A stretch of DNA of 62,381 nt from an uncultured Paracoccaceae bacterium. Its GTDB lineage: Bacteria; Pseudomonadota; Alphaproteobacteria; Rhodobacterales; Rhodobacteraceae. Of this stretch, positions 55,004-62,381 are shown in pieces. Position numbers and translations under genes: made by a program. Location of the stretch: contig CALMJS010000003.1 in assembly GCA_937864535.1 (NCBI GenBank), forward strand, positions 1-62,381, given 5' to 3'. A model generated the notes under the pieces. It made no database searches, was not told the DNA's origin, and saw nothing but the letters and a program-made list of their open reading frames with translations. The stretch's first letter is position 1, and each line of letters starts with the position of its first letter.

Positions 55004-56431
55004 CTATTCCTCCAGAACCCAAGTGTCTTTGGTCCCGCCACCTTGGGACGAGTTCACCACCAGACTGCCTTTTTTCAGCGCCACGCGGGTCAGACCGCCG
55101 GGCGTGATGTCGATCTTGTTCGGAGAGACCAGCACAAAGGGCCGCAGATCAACGTGCCGCGGCGCGAGACCGGCACGGGTAAAGATCGGTACGGTCGACA
55201 GCGATAGAGTCGGCTGCGCGATGTAGTTGCCGGGTCGATTGGTCAGTTTCTTGCGGAACTCGTTCAGTTCCTTTTTCGTGGCGGTGGGGCCGATCAGCAT
55301 GCCGTAACCGCCCGAACCATGGACCTCTTTGACCACCAGATCGGCCAGATTGTCGAGCACATAGGCAAGGCTGTCAGGTTCGTTACAACGCCATGTCGGA
55401 ACGTTCTGCAAGATCGCCTTTTCGCCGGTATAGAACTCGACGATGTCAGGCATATAGCTGTAGATCGCCTTGTCGTCCGCAATGCCGGTGCCTGGCGCGT
55501 TGGCGATGGTGATACCGCCGGCCTTGTACACGTCCATGATGCCCGGAATGCCCAGCGCGGATTCAGGATTGAAATTCAGCGGATCGAGGAAATTATCGTC
55601 CACGCGGCGATAGAGCACGTCCACGGGTTTATACCCTTCGGTCGTGCGCATCTGGACGCGGCCATCGACGACACGCAGATCGTGCCCTTCGACCAGTTCG
55701 ACACCCATCTTGTCGGCCAGGAAACTGTGTTCGTAATAGGCCGAGTTATAGATCCCCGGCGTCAGGACCGCGACCGTCGGATTGCCGTTGGCGCAGGAGG
55801 GTGCGCAGGCCGCCAGCGACCGGCGCAGCATCTTGGGGTAGTTCGATACGGGCTGCACCCGGTTCTGGCTGAACAACTCGGGGAACATGTGCAGCATGGT
55901 TTCCCGGTTTTCCAGCATGTAGCTGACGCCGGACGGGGTCCGGGCGTTGTCCTCCAGCACGTAGAATTCATCGGGTCCGGTGCGCACCAGATCGACGCCG
56001 ACAATATGCGTGTATACGCTGCCCGGAGGAGAAACGCCGATCATCTGCGGTTCAAAGGCAACGTTCCGAGAGATCATCTCGACCGGAATACGGCCCGCGC
56101 GTATGATTTCCTGCCGATGGTAGATATCATACAAAAACGCGTTGATTGCTCTGACACGTTGTTCGATGCCACGGGCGAGGCGCGACCATTCGCGTCCCGA
56201 AATGATCCGCGGAATGATATCGAACGGGATCAGACGCTCGGCTGCCTCTGCACGACCGTAGACGTTAAATGTGATGCCGGTAAGCCGGAACAGGTCTTCC
56301 GCCTCACGCTGTTTTTTACGCAACCGGGCGGGGTCTTCACCGTCGAACCAGTTGCTGAAATGGGCGTAGGGATCGCGGATCGCGTCGCCGTTCATGCCCT
56401 TCATTTCGTCGAATATAACTCGGTCTTGCAT
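55004..56431 (-). CDS. Circularly permuted ATP-grasp protein (COG2308 type)
   Basis: 475 residues from ATG 56431; a GTG at 56464 would add eleven. Family motifs: FDEMKGMNGDAIRDPYAHF in parts, IPFDIIPRIISGREW, VLEDNARTPSGVSYM, and VVKEVHGSGGYGMLIGP. It is predicted to form amide bonds with ATP. It leads the operon that continues to alpha-E, transglutaminase and Anbu. Product unknown. No clear ribosome site decides between the two starts. Confidence 0.9.
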   Translation of the reverse strand: MQDRVIFDEMKGMNGDAIRDPYAHFSNWFDGEDPARLRKKQREAEDLFRLTGITFNVYGRAEAAERLIPFDIIPRIISGREWSRLARGIEQRVRAINAFLYDIYHRQEIIRAGRIPVEMISRNVAFEPQMIGVSPPGSVYTHIVGVDLVRTGPDEFYVLEDNARTPSGVSYMLENRETMLHMFPELFSQNRVQPVSNYPKMLRRSLAACAPSCANGNPTVAVLTPGIYNSAYYEHSFLADKMGVELVEGHDLRVVDGRVQMRTTEGYKPVDVLYRRVDDNFLDPLNFNPESALGIPGIMDVYKAGGITIANAPGTGIADDKAIYSYMPDIVEFYTGEKAILQNVPTWRCNEPDSLAYVLDNLADLVVKEVHGSGGYGMLIGPTATKKELNEFRKKLTNRPGNYIAQPTLSLSTVPIFTRAGLAPRHVDLRPFVLVSPNKIDITPGGLTRVALKKGSLVVNSSQGGGTKDTWVLEE

Positions 56432-56530
56432 AAGGTTGATCTTATGTCCGGGGCGGATAGGCACAATGGTTCACGTGCCTTTATTGCGAATAATTCGGCT
56501 GACTGCTCAACTTTTGGTCGCAAAATGAAA

Positions 56531-56552
56531 TGGGGGCGGAAATCCGCCCCCA
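56531..56552. terminator. Hairpin after the BKACE gene
   Basis: GGGGGCGGA and TCCGCCCCC form a nine-base stem with a two-base AA between, followed on the minus strand by ATTTCATTTT. The closing loop is tight, so pairing near the top may open. Placed between the end of the pca operon and the Anbu operon start. Confidence 0.6.
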
Positions 56553-56582
56553 AGTCCAACAAAAATAGCTGATTCTGCTGCC

Positions 56583-57416
56583 TTAGGCAGGCCGCAATCC
56601 CAGCATTTCACGGGCCTGCGCAATGGTCGCGACGGGGCGTTCGTACTTTTCGCACAAATCTGCGGCACGTTTGATCAATGCCGCATTCGACGGAGCCAGG
56701 CGGTCCCGATCCAGCCGGACGTTATCCTCTAGACCGGCGCGGGTATGGCCACCGGCGGCGATCGCCCACTCGTTCACCAAGAGCTGCGTCGGGCCGATAC
56801 CAGCGGCGCACCATTGGGCCTGCGGTGCGCGCCGCGTCATGGTCTGCACGTAATAATCAAAGACCTCTTTGTCGGCGGGCATCGCATTTTTGACGCCCAT
56901 GACAAATTGCACATACAGGTTACCATACAAATGGCCGGCCTTGTGCATCTCGATGGCCTTAAGGATGTGGCTGAGGTCAAAGGCCTCTACCTCGGCTGTG
57001 ATGTCGTACTTGACCATCTCGGATGCCAGCCATGCGACCAGATCGGGCGGGTTTTCGTAGACCCGCGTGGGAAAGTTGTTCGACCCGACCGACAAAGAGG
57101 CCATGTCGGGGCGAAGCGGCAGCATACCACCGCGGGTTTGCCCTGCACCCGACCGTCCCCCTGTCGAAAACTGGATGATCACGCCGGGGCAGTGCTTTTC
57201 CAGACCCTCTTTGAGCAGGGCGAATTTTTCAGGGTCCGAGGAGGGCGTTTGATCGTCGTTGCGGACATGCGCGTGGATGATCGTCGCGCCTGCCTCGACG
57301 GCTTCGTGGCTGCTCTCGACCTGTTCAGAGATCGAGATTGGAACCGCCGGGTTATTTGCCTTGGTCGGCAAGGACCCGGTGATCGCGCAGCATAGGATGC
57401 AGGGTTTTCCGGTCAT
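56583..57416 (-). CDS. BKACE-family beta-keto acid cleavage enzyme (DUF849)
   Basis: 277 residues of the 3-keto-5-aminohexanoate cleavage (Kce-like) family: PCILCCAITGSLPTKA at the start, ATIIHAHVRNDDQTPSSDPEKF in parts with the metal-binding His-x-His (HAHVR), QFSTGGRSG, and GSNNFPTRVYENPP. These enzymes cleave a beta-keto acid using acetyl-CoA. It begins three bases after pcaG, so it is the last gene of the pca operon. The substrate may be a beta-keto acid of the protocatechuate path; unproved. Confidence 0.9.
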   Translation of the reverse strand: MTGKPCILCCAITGSLPTKANNPAVPISISEQVESSHEAVEAGATIIHAHVRNDDQTPSSDPEKFALLKEGLEKHCPGVIIQFSTGGRSGAGQTRGGMLPLRPDMASLSVGSNNFPTRVYENPPDLVAWLASEMVKYDITAEVEAFDLSHILKAIEMHKAGHLYGNLYVQFVMGVKNAMPADKEVFDYYVQTMTRRAPQAQWCAAGIGPTQLLVNEWAIAAGGHTRAGLEDNVRLDRDRLAPSNAALIKRAADLCEKYERPVATIAQAREMLGLRPA

Positions 57417-57419
57417 GGC

Positions 57420-58025
57420 TTAGAGATCAAAGAAGATGGTTTCGTTGTCGCCCTGAAGATAGATTTCATGGCGATACGTATTGCCGTCCCGTTTCGCGAT
57501 CAGCGAGGGGACGCGAACCTTGAGCTCGATTCTGCTCAGGAAGGGATCGGCAGCATTGGCCTCGGTTTCGTCATCGAAATAGATGCGCGTGGCCAGACCA
57601 AGGTTGATCCCGCGAGCGGTGATCCAGACCAGAACATGCGGGGCCTGAGTGACGCCGTTATAGGTCACAGCGCCCGGTTTGACCGTTTCAAAGGTAAATA
57701 CGCCGGTGTCGTGATCCGCGTGCTGACGGCCCCAGCCGGTGAAATGCGGGTCAGAGGGGCGGCCATCTTCGGGCGAGTTGTAGACGCCGTTGGCATCGGC
57801 CTGCCAGATTTCGACCATGGCATCCTTGAGCGGGGTGCCGCTGCCGTCATAAACGATCGCCTCGAGCTTGATGCGTTCACCCTGTGCGTCGCCGGTGATC
57901 ATCTCGTGGCCGAGATCGTGGTCATACACGCCGTGGATCCCAACGGTATTGGGCATACAGCCGATGTGGACGTAAGGACCAGCGGTCTGCGATGCGCTTT
58001 CCTGAAGTTTGGGTGCGTAGGGCAT
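57420..58025 (-). CDS. pcaG: Protocatechuate 3,4-dioxygenase alpha subunit
   Basis: 201 residues: QESASQTAGPYVHIGCMP, DAMVEIWQADANGVYN, and VTQAPHVLVWITARGINLGLATRIYF in parts. It pairs with PcaH to cleave protocatechuate between its hydroxyls. The alpha subunit lacks the iron ligands. Four bases separate it from pcaH and three from the BKACE gene. Confidence 0.95.
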   Translation of the reverse strand: MPYAPKLQESASQTAGPYVHIGCMPNTVGIHGVYDHDLGHEMITGDAQGERIKLEAIVYDGSGTPLKDAMVEIWQADANGVYNSPEDGRPSDPHFTGWGRQHADHDTGVFTFETVKPGAVTYNGVTQAPHVLVWITARGINLGLATRIYFDDETEANAADPFLSRIELKVRVPSLIAKRDGNTYRHEIYLQGDNETIFFDL

Positions 58026-58028
58026 GGC

Positions 58029-58751
58029 TTAGTTCCCTTCTTTGCGGTTTTCGAACATGGTCGAACGCTTGCCACGCAGGACGATGTCAAAACGATAGGC
58101 GCGCATGTCGTGCGGGCGGCTGTTGTGCATGTCCAGACGGGCGGTCAGGCGATCAATCGCGCTCTTGTCGGTGATGGTATTCACGATCGGGCAGATTGCG
58201 ATGTTCGGATCGCCTTCGAAATACATCTGGGTGATCAGGCGCTGCGCAAAGGCCGTGCCGAACACCGAAAAGTGGATGTGGGCCGGACGCCAGTCATTTT
58301 TGCCGTTCGGCCACGGGTAGGCACCGGGGCGAATGGTGAAGAACTGGAAATAGCCGTCATCGCGGGTCATCGTGCGGCCGCACCCGCCAAAGTTCGGGTC
58401 CAGCGGCGCGAGATAGGTGTCTTTCTTGTGGCGGTAGCGGCCACCGGCGTTCGCCTGCCAGAATTCCACCAGCGTGTTGCGGACCGGGCGGGCCTCTTCG
58501 TCCAGAACGTAGCCGTGGACCATGATACGTTCGCCAATCGCGCTCTCGCCGGGTTTGGCGTAGTTGACGATCAGGTTGTTATCGAATTCGCCGATCGTGT
58601 TGTGCCCAAAGGTCGGGCCGGTGAATTCGGTGATAGACCCGTCAAACCCGATCAGGGCCTTTTGCGGGGAACGTAGAACGGTGGTCCGATACCCGGGCGT
58701 ATAGGCCTTGGGGTGCAGATCCAGATCGCGGGGATAATACCCTGAACTCAT
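58029..58751 (-). CDS. pcaH: Protocatechuate 3,4-dioxygenase beta subunit
   Basis: 240 residues. The non-heme iron ligands, two tyrosines and the HxH pair, are represented by AGGRYRHKKDTY, and DWRPAHIHFSVFG. The N-terminal DLDLHPKAYTPGYRTTVLRSP, in parts, is typical. It carries the catalytic Fe(III) of the PcaGH complex. Confidence 0.96.
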   Translation of the reverse strand: MSSGYYPRDLDLHPKAYTPGYRTTVLRSPQKALIGFDGSITEFTGPTFGHNTIGEFDNNLIVNYAKPGESAIGERIMVHGYVLDEEARPVRNTLVEFWQANAGGRYRHKKDTYLAPLDPNFGGCGRTMTRDDGYFQFFTIRPGAYPWPNGKNDWRPAHIHFSVFGTAFAQRLITQMYFEGDPNIAICPIVNTITDKSAIDRLTARLDMHNSRPHDMRAYRFDIVLRGKRSTMFENRKEGN

Positions 58752-58773
58752 GTCTTTCCTCCTCTCGGACGCC

Positions 58774-59154
58774 TCAGGCGTCCTGCTCCATTTCGGCGTA
58801 GGTTTGTTTTGCCAGTTTCAGCGCATGGTTGGCACGGGGGACGCCCGCGTAAATGGCCACGTGTTGAAACGCCTCTAGCACGTCCTGTTTGCTGGCGCCG
58901 GTGCGGGCGGTGGCGTGGATGTGCATCGGGATTTCTTCGAAATTGCCAAGGGCGGCCAGCAGCGCCAGCGTGATCATCGACCGTTCGCGCAGCGAAATGC
59001 CCTCACTGGTCCAGACCGTTCCCCAAGCGGATTCCGTGATCAGAGTCTGAAACGGTTCATCAAAGGCGGTTTTGTTCGCTTCTGCCCGGTCTACATGGGC
59101 ATCCCCCAGCACCCGGCGGCGAGTTTTCATTCCGTCTTCAAACCGTTTCGTCAT
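58774..59154 (-). CDS. pcaC: 4-carboxymuconolactone decarboxylase
   Basis: 126 residues from ATG 59154, preceded by GAGGACAG. The core of the family is present: ITESAWGTVWTSEGISLRERSMI in parts, with HIHATARTGASKQDVLEAFQH, in parts. It decarboxylates 4-carboxymuconolactone. First gene of the operon pcaC-pcaH-pcaG-BKACE. Confidence 0.95.
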   Translation of the reverse strand: MTKRFEDGMKTRRRVLGDAHVDRAEANKTAFDEPFQTLITESAWGTVWTSEGISLRERSMITLALLAALGNFEEIPMHIHATARTGASKQDVLEAFQHVAIYAGVPRANHALKLAKQTYAEMEQDA

Positions 59155-59216
59155 CTTTTCTGTCCTCTGTTCGCGTGATTTGAGCGTGACTGATTGCATT
59201 TGGAAAGTAAAATGAT

Positions 59217-59246
59217 GATATGGGCGCGTTAGTTTCCGATATGGGC
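59217..59246. repeat. Two GATATGGGC direct repeats 21 bases apart
   Basis: GATATGGGC at 59217-59225 and again at 59238-59246, spaced exactly two helical turns, in the pcaC-pcaQ divergent region. It is a possible PcaQ site, though it does not resemble the ATAACC-N4-GGTTAA box known from rhizobia. Confidence 0.45.
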
Positions 59247-59252
59247 AAGTAA

Positions 59253-60170
59253 ATGATCGACCGCCGCATCAAGTTCCGCCATGTCCAATGCTTTGTCGAA
59301 ATTGCCCGAGTGCGTAGTTTGAAACGGGCGGCAGATCGTCTTTGCCTGACACAGCCTGCAATTTCTAAGACGCTGAAAGAGCTCGAGGATATTCTGGGAA
59401 CGGAACTGCTGACCCGCAGCCGCGCGGGCGTTGCGCTGACCCGTCAGGGCGAGATTTTCCTGCACTTTGCGGAAATGAGCGTCGGTGCCCTGCAACAGGG
59501 AATCGACGGCGTGTCACAGAGCGGAGAGGGCGGGCGGCAGGTTCTGAACGTCGGGTCGCTGCCATCCGTGGCGGCTTGGCTCATGCCTGTGGTGGTCCAA
59601 GAGTTTGCCACCCTCGCGCCGGACGTTGTTTTGCGAATCATCGACGGTCCGCACGCCTATCTGGTGGATCGCCTGCGGCAGGGGGCGCTGGATCTGGTGA
59701 TCGGGCGTCTCGGTGCGCCCGAAACAATGGCGCGGGTGTCGTTTACCCAGCTCTACAACGAACATGTGGAATTCGTTGTCCGTCCGGGCCATCCGATCCT
59801 CGAAGACCCGCGGCTGGAACGGATCGTCGCGTGGCCTGTGGTCTATCCGTCGCCCGGTTCGGCAATTCTGCCCTTGGTGCAGCGGCTGCTGATCGCCCAT
59901 GGCGTGGGCGAACCAGAGCGTCGCCTGGAAACCGTTTCGGGCGCGTTTGGCCGGGTTTACGTGCGAAAATCCGATGCCGTCTGGATTATCTCCGCCGGTG
60001 TGGTCGCCAATGAAATCGCCGAAGGCCGGCTGGTCCGTTTGCCGATCGACACAGCCCTGACGATGGGGCCGGTCGGCCTGATGGCGCGGCCAGAATCGGA
60101 AACGACGCCTCCAGAACGCATGTTCCGGCTGGCGGTCAATCGCGCCCTGGATGCGCTCGGGATTGGTTAA
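59253..60170 (+). CDS. pcaQ: LysR-family regulator PcaQ
   Basis: 305 residues. The N-terminal helix-turn-helix reads FVEIARVRSLKRAADRLCLTQPAISKTLKELEDILGTELLTRSR, in parts, followed by a LysR substrate-binding domain. It is divergent from pcaCHG, the usual position for the activator of protocatechuate catabolism. The 3' end overlaps the convergent LacI gene by four bases. Confidence 0.93.
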   Translation: MIDRRIKFRHVQCFVEIARVRSLKRAADRLCLTQPAISKTLKELEDILGTELLTRSRAGVALTRQGEIFLHFAEMSVGALQQGIDGVSQSGEGGRQVLNVGSLPSVAAWLMPVVVQEFATLAPDVVLRIIDGPHAYLVDRLRQGALDLVIGRLGAPETMARVSFTQLYNEHVEFVVRPGHPILEDPRLERIVAWPVVYPSPGSAILPLVQRLLIAHGVGEPERRLETVSGAFGRVYVRKSDAVWIISAGVVANEIAEGRLVRLPIDTALTMGPVGLMARPESETTPPERMFRLAVNRALDALGIG

Positions 60171-61192
60171 ATCCGGTTCAGCGTTTGGCCGGGATTGAGT
60201 TTCGGCGTCAGTTCGACGACCAGACCTTCGTCCAGATCAGGGTTGGCCACCCGGTCCGCGATGATCTGCGCGGCGCGCTGGCCCACCTCGCGGCGGCAGG
60301 CGTCCATAGAGGCCAGTTTGCGCGGCAAACCGTCCAGCAGTTCGACCCCGTTGAATCCTGCCAGACCAATCCGGCCGGGGATGTCATAGCCCTTTTCCAA
60401 GAGGTAGAGCAAACCGCCTGCGCCGATCATGTCATTGGAATAATACATGAAATCGATGTCAGGTGTGCGCCGCAGCATGTTTTCTGTCATCTCGCGCCCC
60501 TTGGCGAGGGCCGAGCCGCCGGAATAAAATTCCTGATCCACGATCTCCAGTCCCGCCTTGGCAAGAGTTTGCGTAAACCCTTCGAACCGTTTGCGGGCGC
60601 GGTGGTCGAGCGGCATTTTCGTGCCGAGGAACCCGATCTTTTTGTACCCGTTTTGCAAAATCGCTTCGGCCATTTTGCGGCCTGCGCGGCGGTGGGAAAT
60701 GCCGACGCAGGCATCGACAGGTTCGCCGTCCACGTCCATGATTTCAACGACGGGACAACCAGCCTGACGCAGCATAGCGCGTGACGCCTCTGAGTGTTCG
60801 AGACCGGCGATGATCACGCCGGAAGGCCGCCACGACAGCATTTCGAACAGCACACGCTCTTCGTGTTCGGGCAGGTAGTCGGTCACGCCGACCACCGGCT
60901 GGAGGTCGGTGCCGCCCAGAATTTCGGAAATGCCGGACAGGACTTCGGGAAACACCATGTTGCCGAGGCTGGGAATGATCACCGCAACCAGATTGACCCG
61001 CTGAGAGGCCAGCGCGCCGGCGATCTTGTTCGGCACATAGCCCAGTTGCTTGGCGGCATCCTGTACCCGTTTGCGGGTTGCTTCGCTCACGTCACCCTTG
61101 TTGCGCAGGACCCGGCTGACAGTCATCTCACTCACGCCCGATGCTTCTGAAACGTCACGAAGGGTCAGCGGGCGTTTTTGTGTGGGTTTCAC
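60167..61192 (-). CDS. LacI-family transcriptional repressor
   Basis: 341 residues. The LacI helix-turn-helix is LTLRDVSEASGVSEMTVSRVLRNKGDV in parts, with hinge NKIAGALASQR. The effector domain has sugar-type features (GVIIAGLEHSE, GRIGLAGFNGVELLDGL in parts) resembling GntR-like gluconate repressors. No sugar catabolic genes lie within the window beside it, so its target is unknown. Confidence 0.9.
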   Translation of the reverse strand: MKPTQKRPLTLRDVSEASGVSEMTVSRVLRNKGDVSEATRKRVQDAAKQLGYVPNKIAGALASQRVNLVAVIIPSLGNMVFPEVLSGISEILGGTDLQPVVGVTDYLPEHEERVLFEMLSWRPSGVIIAGLEHSEASRAMLRQAGCPVVEIMDVDGEPVDACVGISHRRAGRKMAEAILQNGYKKIGFLGTKMPLDHRARKRFEGFTQTLAKAGLEIVDQEFYSGGSALAKGREMTENMLRRTPDIDFMYYSNDMIGAGGLLYLLEKGYDIPGRIGLAGFNGVELLDGLPRKLASMDACRREVGQRAAQIIADRVANPDLDEGLVVELTPKLNPGQTLNRI

Positions 61193-61310
61193 GTCGGTCT
61201 TCCTGTCACGGGTCTGTCATGTTCAATTATCCACAGAACGCGCCCGTGTCCAAGCCCGCTTTGGCGCAAGTTGACGCGGGCCGCAAACAAAGGCATTCAG
61301 GGGCGTGGCT

Positions 61311-61387
61311 GGCCTCGTGGCTCAATTGGATAGAGCAGTCCCCTCCTAAGGGACAGGTTACAGGTTCGAATCCTGTCGGGGTCACCA
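61311..61387 (+). tRNA. tRNA-Arg (anticodon CCU)
   Basis: 77 bases: acceptor GGCCTCG/CGGGGTC with two G-U pairs, D-arm GGCTCAATTGGATAGAGC, anticodon stem GTCCC/GGGAC with loop CTCCTAA, T-arm ACAGG TTCGAAT CCTGT, encoded ACCA. Often an integration target for islands; integrase remnant follows. Confidence 0.95.
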
Positions 61388-61422
61388 AAAAACCGTTTAT
61401 TGTCAATGATATACGGTTTTTG
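61388..61422 (+). terminator. Terminator after tRNA-Arg
   Basis: AAAAACCGT and ACGGTTTTT form nine perfect pairs with a 16-base loop, ending in T residues, directly after the tRNA. Confidence 0.65.
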
Positions 61423-61539
61423 ATCTTTCCGGAATCGGTCGAAAAACACCCCCAAAGTCATGCACAAATGATGCACAAAATGGTGTCTCCGGGCGTAACG
61501 TCTTGATATTCTTGATCTATGGTCGGTCGAGGTTTCGGC

Positions 61540-61815
61540 ATGGAAAAGCAGAAGTATGAAGACATCCGGGGCGATGGCAGACTCATGCTGTGGCAACGGG
61601 GCGGTCCAGATCAGAATTTTTCGGTTCGGATCACTGTACCGGGATCAAAGTCCTACAGACGATTGTCGACCAAGACGTCAGATCTGAAAGAGGCAATCAA
61701 AGTTGCCCTCGCCCTCTATGACGACCTCTATCATCAGGTCAGGACGACCGGGTCGATCCACTCGAAGACCTACAGTGATGTGTTCGAGAAGTGGTGGCGG
61801 TCGAAAGAGAAGTAA
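61540..61815 (+). pseudogene. Tyrosine recombinase (integrase) N-terminal fragment cut by an insertion sequence
   Basis: Only ~91 residues remain: MEKQKYEDIRGDGRLMLWQ and a SAM-like/arm-binding segment (FSVRITVPGSKSYRRLSTKT, DLKEAIKVALALYDDLYHQ, ending SDVFEKWWRSKEK). This matches the N-terminal part of phage-type integrases, whose normal size is ~350-450. The stop codon arises inside GTAACCGCC, the first bases of an IS66-type end at 61812. The Arg-His-Tyr catalytic part is absent here. It lies ~150 bases past the tRNA-Arg end, the classic location of an island integrase. Confidence 0.75.
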
Positions 61816-62381
61816 CCGCCCCGTTGGTACCGCAGCTTATGCGGCTTGACTGTCGGTGACGGAGGTCATCGGCGCCCAATTCCAGGGCAGCAGTTCATCC
61901 ATCCTGTTAATCCTGTGATCGTGGATGCGGCCGAGAATGTCGGCGAGGTAAGCCTGAGGGTCGAGGCTGTTGAGCTTGGCGGTCTCGATGATGGTCATGG
62001 CGCGGGCCAGGGTTTCGGCACCTGTGTCTGCCCCTGCAAATAACCAATTCTTCCGCCCTATGCCGATGGGGCGCAGGGCGCGTTCGGCAGGGTTGTTGTC
62101 GATGGCCACGCGACCGTCGGTCAGGAACAGGCTGAAGGCTTCCCGCCGCGCGAGGCCATAGCGGAAGGCCTTGGCCAGATCGCTTTTGCCTGGAATGCGC
62201 AGGAGTTGCTGTTCGGACCAGGCAAAGAAGGCCTCAACCTTTGGTTTGCTCTGTTTTTGACGCGCCACATACCGGACATCAGCGGGCTGACCGATGATGT
62301 CGCGCTCAATATCGTAGAACTTACCAATCCGGTCGAGCGCCTCGCGAGCGATCTCGGATTTGGTCGACACCCAAAAGTCGT
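61812..62381. mobile_element. IS66-family insertion sequence, partial
   Basis: One end is seen: GTAACCGCCCCGTTGGTACC begins at 61812 and has the GTAA start of IS66 terminal repeats. The rest, including the other transposase genes and the far end, lies outside the window. It interrupts the integrase gene. Confidence 0.8.
61837..62381 (-). CDS. tnpC: IS66-family transposase (TnpC), C-terminal part
   Basis: The frame is open to the right edge (reads DFWVSTKSEIAREALDRIGKFYDIE in parts). Motifs include VAIDNNPAERALRPIGIGRKNWLFAGA in parts and the usual IS66 end MDELLPWNW. The apparent GTG start at 62370 is internal. It is the DDE transposase of the insertion element; it stops 25 bases from the left end. 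Confidence 0.95.
   Translation of the reverse strand, partial: DFWVSTKSEIAREALDRIGKFYDIERDIIGQPADVRYVARQKQSKPKVEAFFAWSEQQLLRIPGKSDLAKAFRYGLARREAFSLFLTDGRVAIDNNPAERALRPIGIGRKNWLFAGADTGAETLARAMTIIETAKLNSLDPQAYLADILGRIHDHRINRMDELLPWNWAPMTSVTDSQAA

Overview
The window (about 60% GC) looks like chromosome of a Roseobacter-group alphaproteobacterium (Rhodobacterales). Pointers are the Rhodobacter-style petABC operon and petP-petR pair, the PcaQ/pcaCHG arrangement, the DMT and AEC transporters, and the Anbu/alpha-E/ATP-grasp operon. It opens inside gltB and ends inside an IS66-family transposase.

Region 1 (1-4.0 kb) is housekeeping: the gltB 3' end, mtgA, a glutathione S-transferase, queG and a small ORF. 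Region 2 (4.0-26.8 kb) is the most interesting part, a PQQ-dependent alcohol oxidation locus. It has a three-gene regulatory operon (LuxR-type response regulator, FIST-domain NosP-like sensor, hybrid histidine kinase of the ErcS'/NahK kind). It has a PQQ alcohol dehydrogenase whose active site carries the extra aspartate expected of lanthanide-dependent enzymes. A pedA1-pedA2-pedB-pedC-like ABC system follows, whose Pseudomonas relatives are needed for rare-earth-dependent growth. Then come cytochrome c-550 PedF with a XoxJ-like periplasmic protein, a coxG-coxSLM set encoding a form II (AYRGAGR) molybdenum hydroxylase, a NosR-like/ApbE pair without nosZ, and an SsuABC-like importer whose permease gene is 13 kb from its binding-protein and ATPase genes. 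A GGTCGTA-type motif recurs upstream of several of these units and suggests one regulon. My working model is: lanthanide uptake, then alcohol oxidation through PQQ-ADH to PedF, then possible aldehyde oxidation by the molybdenum hydroxylase.

Region 3 (26.8-41.4 kb) is mixed core genome: EamA transporter, ilvE, petP-petR, HDAC-like amidohydrolase, xseB-ispA-dxs (isoprenoid operon), a Pr6Pr/AIG1-like membrane protein, an epimerase, a DUF4253 protein, amn, HU, a second EamA protein, an AEC transporter and aroC. Region 4 (41.4-52.4 kb) has a TPP riboswitch driving thiBPQ, the cytochrome bc1 operon petABC, a GFA-fold protein, an outer-membrane barrel, a second GST, a PaiB-like protein, mtaB, dapF and tRNA-Lys(UUU).

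Region 5 (52.5-56.5 kb) is a complete Anbu operon: proteasome-like peptidase, transglutaminase, alpha-E protein and circularly permuted ATP-grasp. It is a predicted peptide-synthesis/degradation system with no settled function. Region 6 (56.6-61.2 kb) is a protocatechuate operon (pcaC-pcaH-pcaG plus a BKACE-family enzyme) with divergent pcaQ, then a LacI-type repressor. Region 7 (61.3 kb to the end) is tRNA-Arg(CCU) followed by the N-terminal stub of a tyrosine recombinase cut off by an IS66-family element, the likely edge of a genomic island. No CRISPR array, rRNA or replication origin was seen, and no gap longer than about 300 bases lacks a feature.
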